Shown in pieces: positions 43,108-52,994 of a stretch of 64,000 nt of DNA (positions are counted from its first letter, which is position 1; each line of letters opens with the position of its first letter). The translations under genes and the position numbers were made by a program. Below the pieces are notes generated by a model. That model was given only the letters and a program-made list of their open reading frames with translations. It searched no databases and was not told the DNA's origin. Source of the DNA: Patiria miniata (taxonomy: Eukaryota > Echinodermata > Asteroidea > Valvatida > Asterinidae); the NCBI RefSeq assembly GCF_015706575.1, contig NW_024037074.1:32477334-32541333 (forward strand), written 5' to 3'.

Positions 43108-44990
43108 GCGTCACTGCACATTCCCGTGACTTGTCATCCGGACGTGCGAAGTACGCCGGCCCCTCGGGTAGTCCACCCCAGTTTGAAGACTCGGCTCAAT
43201 ACGACGAGGAGTTTGTAGACGAGCTATGGGCCTTATTCACGAGTTGGCCATTTTTGTCGAGTTCCCTGAATGTATTTCATTAATTGTTAACTGTTGAATG
43301 GGGTGGCGCCAGTATATTTATGCAGGCACAATGCAGCCTTATTTTACTGTCATTTTTTATTTAATATGGCTTTAAACATTATAGGGAATGTTTAATAACA
43401 GATTTAAAATTATTTATTGAGGCAGACTGGAATTGATTATAAATTAAGTTGCTTTCATTTCTCTGCGCAAATTCAAAAAATTAAGATTCATGGCCGACTC
43501 GTGAATAAGGCCCACTAAGCCAGGAAGCTCTGGCATATGACCCAGCTCAATCTGAGTTGGATCTGACCAGTGTACTGGCGGATAACCAAGCCATTACAGC
43601 GCAAGCTGATTTTGACGTTCTTCCAAGTGAAGATATTTACAGTAACAGTGAGGCTAAAGGCCCGAGATATTTAGCAACCTAGCAGAAGAGCTATAAAAGC
43701 GGTAACTTTGCCAATCAAGAGAGAGACGCATGCAAAAAAAATGCAGAAAAAAATACGTTACACCGTCAAATCGGTAGCCGTGTCGGCACCCGGAATAGCA
43801 GTGAACTTTGGGGAACCATCCCCGCCTCAGCTAGATCCAAGGACGTGGTCTTACAAAAAATCCAAAAACAAGTTATCACTGGTTTGCTTCCTTACTGCAA
43901 CATGTTGTCTGAGTTGCGTGATGCGACAAAGTCAGGCCAAGTTGTGAACATTGACAAGTTAAAGGAACTTGCTTTAGATGGCATTACCCTTGCAGGGAAC
44001 GCCTCTTATGAACTAAGTATGAGACGTCGAGAGGAACTGAAACAACTCAACCCCCATGTATCGCGGTTTGTGTTCCCGCAATACTCCCGTCTCAGAAATG
44101 TTGTTCGGGAAAGATATGAACAATACACTGAAACAGGTAGAGAGCAGGCAAAGGCTTGTCCGCAAACTACAGCGGACCCACTGGAGACAGCCTGGACGCT
44201 TCTGGCATTCATCTCCTCGGGGTTCGAATATTCCCCAACGCAGCCGTGGGCGATCTACATGGCAACAGAGATCCACCATCTACTGCAACGAAGCCTACTA
44301 ATCCAACTCCAACAGACAGCTCTAAACCAACCTCAGCAAATCCAACCTCTGCCAACCTAAAATTAGCCGCTTAGACCATCTCAGCCGGCACTAACAATGG
44401 AAAGTAGAGGGACTTTCGAGTGACGCTACCAAGCTCATCTCAAGTTCCGAGACAGGGCACATAAGAACAGTATATGAGTCTGCCAGGAAATGTTGGGTTA
44501 GCTGTTGCAGTGGAAGAAAAATTGATCCATTTGCGTCATCTGTTCTAGATATTGTTAATTTTCTGGCTCACGAACATTCAGAAGGAAAGTCTTACTCAAC
44601 CTTAAATTTGTACAGGTCAGCATTATCAACGACTGCCTTTAGCTGGAAATCATCCTGTTGGGCAACACCCTTTCATTGTTCGCCAACTAAAAGGGATTTT
44701 TAATTCCACACCACCAAAACCAAAATATAAAAAAATGTGGAAAGTATCTACTCTATTAGATCACATCTCAATTTACCTGATAATAAAGATCTTTCGCAAC
44801 TCAACCTTAGCAAAACAATTGGTTAGCTTATTGGCTGATGTAACGGCACAGCGAACTCAGACGCTTGCTGCCCTACACATACGATATTTTGACTTCTCAG
44901 ATAATTGTTGTTACATTACAGTTATGAAATTACTTAAAACTATAATTGTCCAAAGATAGGTATCTATAATAATAAATTAGCTATGCGAGC
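43108..44990 (+). pseudogene. Decayed DIRS-like tyrosine-recombinase retroelement (gag and recombinase parts)
   Basis: 43108-43227 and 43514-44360 encode a DIRS-type gag-like protein: ITLAGNASYELSMRRREELK, a frameshift near 44050, then YRGLCSRNTPVSEMLFGKDM in another frame. From about 44400 a tyrosine recombinase N-terminal region reads ARKCWVSCCSGRKIDPFASS and GKSYSTLNLYRSALSTTAF, shifts frame near 44640, then HPVGQHPFIVRQLKGIFNS and TAQRTQTLAALHIRYFDFSD. I see neither reverse transcriptase/RNase H nor the C-terminal R-H-R-Y catalytic block, so the copy is internally deleted and 3'-truncated. The family call rests on recognised motifs. Confidence 0.75.
43227..43514. mobile_element. MITE inserted in the DIRS-like gag remnant, CTA duplication
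   Basis: TGGGCCTTATTCACGAGT and ACTCGTGAATAAGGCCCA are perfect inverted ends, with CTA on both sides. It splits the gag-like reading frame, so it arrived after the retroelement. A 3-bp duplication suggests PIF/Harbinger. Confidence 0.82.
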
Positions 44991-45445
44991 CTTTGAGGGA
45001 AACCATAAGTTATGCGTTAGCCAAGATTGCCTTTTAATTACTATCGGCCTGCTAATTCGGTCCGAGTCACCCAATAGTATATAGTACATGTACGTGTTAT
45101 ATTTATAGAAACACTTTTTAGTTTAGTTTCAAAGGTCCTTGATAAAAACCGAAATTGATCGATTATAGTACAAAATCTACGGAGAAAACGTTGCATGGCA
45201 TGGCCAAAAGTAGGGGCTAGACGTTGTATGGTATTGGTTTAATACGCGATAACCCACCGCGGCGATATTTGACCTTCACAGCCCACTATTATTCGATACT
45301 GGACAATGGTATCTCCTGCAGTGAGGGTTGTCAATGCCCCATTAATCGCAGCCCGTACGGTCCCGGCCACACGAGGTCACGTACACGTCCAATTTGAGGT
45401 CAAAAATCTTTTGTGCAGGCTAACGCTGGTCACGTTTCCGGGTGG

Positions 45446-48400
45446 ATGGCCACCTTTTTCAGTGTTGTTTCAGGAGAAATAAAAATGCCATTCAGAATGA
45501 TGAGTTCCACCTTTTGCAAGTTTCTTTCACCCATCCGAAGCAGGACATCATTTGCCAGAAGCACCGTGCGTGTCTCAACTGCGGGTCCTGGTGGGATAAA
45601 TCCAACATCGCTGGGTGTAGCTCCTTACAAAAACCGCTCAATGTTGCCCAGTTTCAGTTTGTTTTCACGTACGTGTTCAACCCAGTCTACCACTGCCTAC
45701 TTCGCCCCGCCTACACTAAAGAGAAAGGAGGCGTTGCTTGACGACTATGGCTTCAAGTTAAATGATGTGAAGATGGACGATATCAAAGTGGACATCGACA
45801 ACAAGCAGCTCCTCGTGTCCTGGACAAACGGAAAAACCCAGATCTATCCCTTCGTCTGGCTTCGCGACAACTGCCGATGCAGCGAGTGTTTCCACCCCGA
45901 AGCCTTAAATCGCTTGATACAACTTCACCAGATTGACGTGGATGTCGTGGCTAAATCAGTTGACATCTCCCCCAACGGCAAGACCCTGACAATCCATTGG
46001 GAAGGGGATGGTCACCAAAGCCAATTCCCGTCCAACTGGCTGCTCCTGTATCGCTTCGAGGATTCACATGACGACCGGCTTCTCAATCCCAAAGTTCAGT
46101 TTTGGGGGTCTGACGTTGACTTCCGGAGGTTTGATTTTGGCGATCTGCTTGCCGATGATGGGGCCCTCTACGACTGGCTGACGGAGCTGGTGACTCTAGG
46201 CATCGCGGTAGTGAAGGACGCTCCACGTGAACTCGGCCAGCTGCAGAAACTTGCTGCGAGAGTAGCTTTCATCCGGCCATTTGTTTATGGGTACGTGCAT
46301 TATTACCAGATAAGTTTGGAAAAAAAACACATTGTCAAACCAATGTTCGTGAAATAATATATATTTTTTTAAAGTGATATACATGATCCGTAAATATTGT
46401 ACTTGCATTTAATTGTTGTATGACTCCCCCCCCCCCTACAAATGTGATATAGACTGACTTGCCACGTGAAATCGCCGAATCCGAATCCTCTGCACAGTGC
46501 CTACACTACCGTTCCCATGGCAATGCATACGGACATTGCTTACTACATGCGTGAAGCAGGGGTAAGTAAGACTTAAGGTTTTGCATGGTGGACATGATCA
46601 ATGAATGGGAGGTTTGCGGTAACACCATGTGAATGAAAGCTATCTCTTAGTGAGTTGCGTGGTTCTGAGAAGAACCAGTTGGTTTTACTCGACGTTTCGG
46701 CGAATAGTATGCTCTGCTCGTCATCAGGCCTAATGACGAACAGAGCATACTGTTCGAAACGTCGAGTTAAACCAACACTGATTCTTCTCAGAACCACACA
46801 ACCAGGCTAAGAGATATTTTTCATTCACATGGTGTTACTGCAAACCTCCCATCATTATGTCTAGGCTTATTATTCAGTGAGGCAATCGGTATTTTTACTA
46901 TTAAAGGTGTGGCTGACGGTTGTACAATGCATGATCTTTTGTAGGGGGTGCACTGTTATTTCGGTTGTGTAAAAATCAAACGGTTGTGTACTATATGAAC
47001 CTAGCAACCCGTTGTGTAAACTGTTGTTTACACAACTTGTGTTAAATATTACACAACTTGTTCAATTTTTTTTACACAACTGGTTGCTAGGTTTATATAG
47101 TACACAACCGAAATAACAGTGTGGAAGGCGGCTACACACAGACCTAGCTATTTGAAGGGAGATATGCAATGTTGCTATATTATGACACTATTCCAGGAAG
47201 AGAGATTACAATCGAAGCTATACCACGCCAAAAAAGTTCATTATTTATCAACAATAATAATTTGATACCCAAGCAAAGTTTTTTTCACGGAAATGTATAG
47301 ATTACGGGTTGAACGTGGATTTGATCAGGTTTCCGCAGTATCTTCAGCTGTTAACGTGGTAGGAATTCCGTTGAACTTGTGGAGAACAAGGAAATGTCTG
47401 GCATTCGTGTGTTTTTTTTTCTATACAAACGTGACTGCATTTTGCACATTCACTCCGCTGTTCTGTTTCAAAGATCGTGATGCTGCACTGCATACAAGAG
47501 GCCGAGGGAACGGATGGGGAGAGTCTCATCTCCGATGGTTTCAAAGTTGCCTTGGACCTTAAACGGGCCGACCCGGAGGCATTTCAGCTCCTCTCCAAAT
47601 ACCAGTTCGAATTCTTCGACACTGGGAGAGAAGACCATGGTGAATTCCATACACACGCTCGACACAAAACCATCAAGTAAGAATGAAAAGTAATTTGTGG
47701 AATGTTTGCTCAAGTTTTTGCCCACTGTCAAATTTCAATGAGAACGTTATCCCTGTATACATGTGCATTCACGGATGATCCTTTCCATATTGCAAAGCAC
47801 TGTGTCAGCTATAGACCATTATCATGTTGCGGCCATCATGATGTTTTCCCCGTTCAAATCAACGTATAAACCAAAGCGAGGCTAGAAGGAAAAAATAGTC
47901 TGGTTCCTTTTTTCACCAAAAAAATTATCGTTCAGTACCGTTATTGGATACAGGGAAAATGACTGAAATGGTTGCAGCATGGTAAAGGTCTATTGCGCAA
48001 AGGAACCACCCCGTGACGAACTATCTGAACTATAGCTGGTACAACGATTCCGCCATTGAAGGGGGCCTCCGTAGTGATAGCGTGTTCGGATTGATGATAA
48101 CATTTGAGGTCATCACAGCACCCTAAACTGTTTCTATACACGGACTTGTGTGCATCCATTTGCTGCCTTCGACTTCCCCAAAAGTAAAGTTCAACTTAAC
48201 TCTATTTATTTCATGTCGTGTCTGTTTAATTACCTCGCATACCTCAGGCTTGACGACCGTGGTGAAATTGAGGCCGTGGCATTCAGCGATCACAGCCGGG
48301 ATGCCATGCTTCGTGTTCCCGTTAACAAGGTCCTGCCGATATACCGGGCCCTCAGCAAGTTTTACGACATGCTCCTTGCTTCGGAAAACTGCCTCAAGTA

Positions 48401-50141
48401 CAAACTTAAAGCAGGTGCGTGATTGTAACTATGATGCCCTCACGGTTATTGCTGGTCCAATAGCGCTTACTTACAGTGCTCTTGGTGCCCATCTCATTGA
48501 CTAACTCACTCCCTGTTTGACTGGATACTAATATAATAGTGTTGAATTTTAACATTTTGGACTATGACTGTTACTACCAAAACAACCTTTCAAATGTTGC
48601 AAAAGGTTACTCCGACTCTTAGTAATGTTAAATTCAACCAACTTCACGATGTGGCTGTTAACATTTTAGAAGTGTTGTGAGCTTTCCCGCATAGCGCATG
48701 TGCATCATTGTATCAGGCGAAAGTGGGCAATTTGATTGGATAGTGAGTTCAGCGCGCCGCGCGCACTATACCCTGCCCAAGCTCCAATATGGCGTTGCGT
48801 TCTTCATAAACTAGCTTCCTACATCGACTAACATCGCCGACCATCCTGATTTAATCAGTTGAGTAAAGGTGAGATTTTATACTGAGATATTAATGTAGGA
48901 ACACTGCACATTTTGATGTTAATACTGCTTTTATATTGTACGAAATATTAACGGATAATTTTAGACCTTAAACGTATAGCAGATGGGTGTCGCTATACAT
49001 TGTACGTACGTGCATACGTGCATTTGATTTACGTGATGTATATCGATACATGTTACAGTACGTATCTTACAAACGGCAGAAGCATGGCCAATCTTGAATC
49101 TTTACAATTTCAGTAACGTGTATAATAATATTGCCATATGAGGACCATGTATCGATACATCACACAAATCAAATGCACGAATGAACGTATGAATAGCGAC
49201 ACTCGTCCGTTAGGTATAAGGTCTAAACATATCCGTCATTTTCGTACGATATAAAAGCAGTATTAACATCAAAATGTGCAGTGTTCCTTATACGTTTCTC
49301 AGTAAAAAAAAAAAATCTCACCTTTTTACTTATCTGGTTATATCGGGATGGTCAGCGATGTTGGTCGATGTAGGACAAAAATTTACGAAGAACACAACGC
49401 CGTATTGGAGCCCTTACTATCGATGGCATTCTCTGCTTTTATTTAAAGAGCAACAATTAGTTGTTTCAACAGTTTCAAAGGGTTGGATATCAACACTTTC
49501 TTAACGCTTGGCATTGGGTAAAAGTGTAACTGAATAGTTGTTTTAACATTTTAAAAGGGTTAGATCCAACACTTTCCTACACTGTCAAATTGGTAAAAAG
49601 GGTGATAAAATGGTTAAACACTTGGAAAAGTATTGCAAAAGGGCCCCACACCTTTTGTAACTTTCTAAAAGTGTTGGAATTCGTAACACTTTGGAAAGTG
49701 TTGAATCAACTTTTAAAGTTTGGCCACTGACCGAACACATAGCAAGTGTTGAGTTTATCATTTATATAGTTGGATTTAATTAACGCTTCATTTTTTTTTG
49801 TGCGCAATAATTGCAGAATGTCTCATCTCGGGTTTTTTTTTACTCAGCCTGTATAATTACAAGTACATGTACTTTTTTATTGTATGTTATAAATAATGTT
49901 CTGTTAAAATAACTTAACAAGGTTAACTACATGTTATTGTCTAAGGTTTCATGTTCATGTTCACATCGTTTCTTTTGTATAACTGCACTCAGGAGAAATC
50001 ATGACTCTCAACAACCAACGAGCCCTACATGGCCGCAGCGCCTTCCAAGGTAGCCGCCATCTTGAAGTTGGGTACATGGAATGGGACGAGGTCAATTCTC
50101 GTATCCGTGTTCTTGCAAAGAATCTTCAAAATCAACCATGA
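45446..50141 (+). CDS. BBOX1: Gamma-butyrobetaine dioxygenase (BBOX1-like), 5 exons
   Basis: Fe(II)/2-oxoglutarate dioxygenase hydroxylating gamma-butyrobetaine to carnitine. Exons: 45446-46290 (alternative ATGs 45485, 45497), 46453-46561, 47474-47676, 48248-48414, 49993-50141 (TGA). Phase closes at up to 490 residues (human BBOX1 387). The N-terminal zinc domain has NCRCSEC plus the later His in GDGHQSQFPSNWL. The iron site is MHTD in exon 2 and the distal His in QRALHGRS in exon 5; ARHKTIKLDDRGEIEAV and RDAMLRVPVNKVLPIYRAL match BBOX1 better than the paralogue TMLHE. The ~95 extra N-terminal residues begin MMSSTFCKFLSPIRSRTSFAR, an Arg/Ser-rich, acid-poor stretch like a mitochondrial presequence; mammalian BBOX1 is cytosolic. 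Poly(A) signal AATAAA at 50197-50202. Confidence 0.92.
46597..46862. mobile_element. Foldback/MITE with ~125-bp arms in BBOX1 intron 2
   Basis: Left arm ggaggtttgcggtaacacca..gtggttctgagaagaacc..ctcgacgtttcg pairs with right arm cgaaacgtcgag..ggttctcagaaccac..tggtgttactgcaaacctcc. The loop is only about 10-20 nt near 46718-46728. A half copy lies at 51500-51630. Confidence 0.88.
46951..47121. mobile_element. MITE with CACTGTTATTTCGG ends in BBOX1 intron 2
   Basis: CACTGTTATTTCGGTTGTGT is inverted as ACACAACCGAAATAACAGTG. The inner gaacctagcaaccc / ggttgctaggtt and ttgtttacacaacttgtg blocks also pair. Length 171 bp. Confidence 0.88.
47812..47994. mobile_element. MITE with TAGACCATTATCATG ends, copy 2, BBOX1 intron 3
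   Basis: Same family as 32084-32245: tagaccattatcatgttgcg at the left, gcagcatggtaaaggtcta at the right, and ccaaagcgaggctagaagg inside. It abuts a fragment (48050-48105) related to the MITE at 12972-13146. Confidence 0.8.
48779..49408. mobile_element. 630-bp foldback with ~275-bp arms in BBOX1 intron 4
   Basis: Left arm ctccaatatggcgttgcg..tacatcgactaacatcgc..gtgttaatactgcttttata-type sequence is matched by the inverted right arm ending gcgatgttggtcgatgta..caacgccgtattggag. Arms run to about 49053 and from about 49150 with high but imperfect identity; the loop is about 95 nt. In pre-mRNA this would form a long hairpin. Confidence 0.88.
49410..49745. repeat. Degenerate repeats of aaaagtgttg / caacactttc
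   Basis: Recurring caacactttc, aacactttgg and aaaagtgttg words flank the foldback on the right, with similar words at 48536-48690 on the left. The foldback may be nested in an older repeat. Limits uncertain. Confidence 0.45.
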
Positions 50142-52994
50142 ACGAAGCATCCATGTGAAGGCCTAGATGTTCTTTTTTTGTTTTATAAATACGAATAATA
50201 AAGGCCTATCCTGGGTTTTTTTTGTCCCTTCTAATTATAATTAGAAATGTTATCACTGCATTAAATCTCCTTTTCACGAAAATTAGCCACTCTGATGAAC
50301 ACCTGAATATTTATTTCGGCTCTTCAAATATACAGGTCAAATGTCACGCACTTTGAGATCATTAGAGGTCACAATGCACTTAAAATGCCTTTCCATCATT
50401 TTACTCTGAATCTGTTTGCGTTATATATCTGGAAGTTCAATCTTGAGGGGGGTTCACGAATTGAAAGCCGATTGAATAAATGTATTTTGTTATTGCGGTT
50501 TTTTAATATTGCGGTTTTTTAACTACTTTTTTAATACCGATAATAGGCCTATGATTGTATTTTAATTATAATGTTTGTAAATTTTGGTCGAACAAATTAA
50601 TATGACTTTCCCTTAGATTTAGACAGGCTATTGTATACATTTATTTTATTACACATTTTTAAAACCTAACAAATTATATTATCCAAGAGTACATTCTTTC
50701 TCTATACAGGTACCGGTTATTTGGACCTTGTTTATTACCTCATCCTTTGTTTTGCGCCTTGCAATTGAATTATTCAATTTTCAATTGAGTTATTACATTT
50801 TATGGCCCAGACTGGCCATTTTTTGTGGGATGTGATGATCTCTAATTTTGTACATCATTATCATATTTTCTGTCATTTGATAAATCAAATCAAAAGAGGT
50901 GTATACACATCAAAGAACTCGTGAAAACGCACAGTCATATTTTACATAACTCTCGAGGACAATGCATTGTCTTTCCTTTTGTCTCTGTAATTATATAACA
51001 CTCTTTCATAGACTAAGCACATGAACCCACACGTCGAGGACCGTTTCAACAAAAGATACACGCTCGAGGACAACCTTTGTCCGTCTGTCCTCGGGGTGCA
51101 TGTAGCACACAAACACCCTTACAAACTCACGCCTGTTTACGTTGCATACGTAGTGTGGACATTCCTTTGTTTTCGTGTAGTTAAGAAAAACCTGTGAAAA
51201 AAACTCATTTTACTCACACTGTGAAAATCCTTGCAACCAATTTTTTTTTCCTATGATTCCCTTTAGTGTTTCTCTTCATTTTGCCACGGATAAACCTGAT
51301 TCAAAATGCCTCTAAACCTGTTTCCCATGAGAAGGAGAAACACTGTGGATGTGGGCAAATCCACACAACGTCGCTGCTACCTGGTTTATGTGGACCTCTT
51401 TTGTGGACCTCTTTTGCTCAGTGAAAGTAATGCTTGTACTCTTAAGAGATATGTCACATGTTGCTTACACTTCACCATGCAAACCTTCAAATCATATGAG
51501 ACTTGAGGGTTTGCATGGAGGAAAGATCAATAAGTGAGAGGTTTGCGGTAACACCTTGTGGAAATATCTCTTTTGTGAGTATGGGTGGTTCTGAAGATAA
51601 CCTGTTGGATTAACTCGACGTTCCAAATCATAATAAACACTTTTGAAATATTTTTGTTTATGTCTTGTAAACTTTTAATTAAATTGTTTATGTTGATATC
51701 AATAACATTAACGACATTGCATTATCTATTTTAACCAACTGTTGTTACTCATAACGAGTCGTGCATAAATAGCAATACATGTGCTGTTTTTTTTTCATTT
51801 CATGCTGATTTTTTTTCAAAGAGTAAAAATGTACAGAATAAAATAATGACATAATCCAAATAAAAATGTGTCCTCTTTCTTTTGGCGGGAAAATATTTCG
51901 GAACCGCGTCAATTTTTCTGCGCCAAACCGGTTCTTTTAAAAATATTTTTAGCCTGGGCTTTCAATAATACAACAAAGTGTGAGGCCAAAGTTTGGAGTT
52001 TATTTTGTTGGTTCTGACCACGTCACACGTTCAAAATGATTCTGGAGCCGTAGATGGAGCCAATGTCGGGGACGATGCCGAGATTTGGGAAATGCCCCTA
52101 CTGATGATGACCAGCTGGGCTCAATTTCACGGCGCTGCTAAGCACAAACAATTGCTCAGCACAAAAAAGTCTGGCTTATATAAGCAGGTGTCGTGGTTAT
52201 GTCTGTTTTGCGACATAACATATATAGGGAGAGATGTTATTAAAAAAAATTGTAAGTTCTTAAGTTGTCAGAATTTTAAAATTTTAATCTACTTCTTGTA
52301 GTGTGATTTGCAAAGTTACTTCTGTTTCGTAATTTTTTTTTTACAATGTTGTCACTTTTGTGTTGTAACATTTTCACATTTGAAGTTTTTTTTCTTTTGA
52401 TATGTTATTTTTTTTTTCGTGTCGTTGTTTCGTCAGAACATTAAGAAGATTAAGTTTTACCGATGTTTTGGTGACTGTGCCTTGTGGTTTTGTGTTTCGC
52501 GCGTTGTAAATCGCGCTAGACAGTGCTTTTACTGTTTTACTTTTGATCATTTTCATGTAGTTGTGTTGGAAAAGTATTGCCACTGCATTGTGTAACAAGA
52601 TGTTACACAATGTAACACAATGGTTCGTTAGTGTGACGTCATTAAACCACGCCCACTGCACATTAAGTAGCATTATTAGAAAAGTAACGCATCTCGAGCG
52701 CTTGCATCAGTGGTTCGTGCGCGCGTATGGACGAAGTCACTAACATAGATATAGAATTTTATTCTATATCTATGGTCACTAACGAACCGGAATACGATTA
52801 TCATTATTACGTAATGGAGCGCGTCTGTTGCAGTGTTACGCGCACGCATGTGCATTGTTTGTTGAGTTTTTTTAATGCTTTGACAACAATCGACTTGTAC
52901 ACTTTATTCACTCTCGAATCAATAACGGCACGTGTAGTTGCGTACATTTATCATCCCTGATAATTTTTGAAGAAGAGTTACTCCCATCATTAAG
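50142..52994. other. Spacer between BBOX1 and KLHL
   Basis: AT-rich. It holds a half copy (51500-51630: gaggtttgcggtaacacctt, ttaactcgacgtt) of the foldback at 46597-46862 and the element at 52622-52788. No gene recognised; short frames here lack family features. Confidence 0.6.
52622..52788. mobile_element. Small inverted-end element with inner palindrome, upstream of KLHL
   Basis: GGTTCGTTAGTG at 52622 is inverted as CACTAACGAACC ending 52788. Inside lies catagatatagaa-tttta-ttctatatctatg, an almost perfect hairpin (52744-52774). It lies 207 bp upstream of the KLHL ATG. Confidence 0.75.

Larger units (their letters stand above)
40881..45445. other. Spacer between divergent SERF and BBOX1-like genes
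   Basis: Occupied by the 41.1-41.9 kb foldback, the 42.2 kb degenerate repeat and the DIRS-like remnant. 44990-45410 is the presumptive BBOX1 upstream region; no TATA box is evident. Confidence 0.6.

Noticed and set aside
45413..45445. Upstream extension of BBOX1 to 45413
   Set aside because: It would need a GTG start; the first ATG in frame is at 45446.
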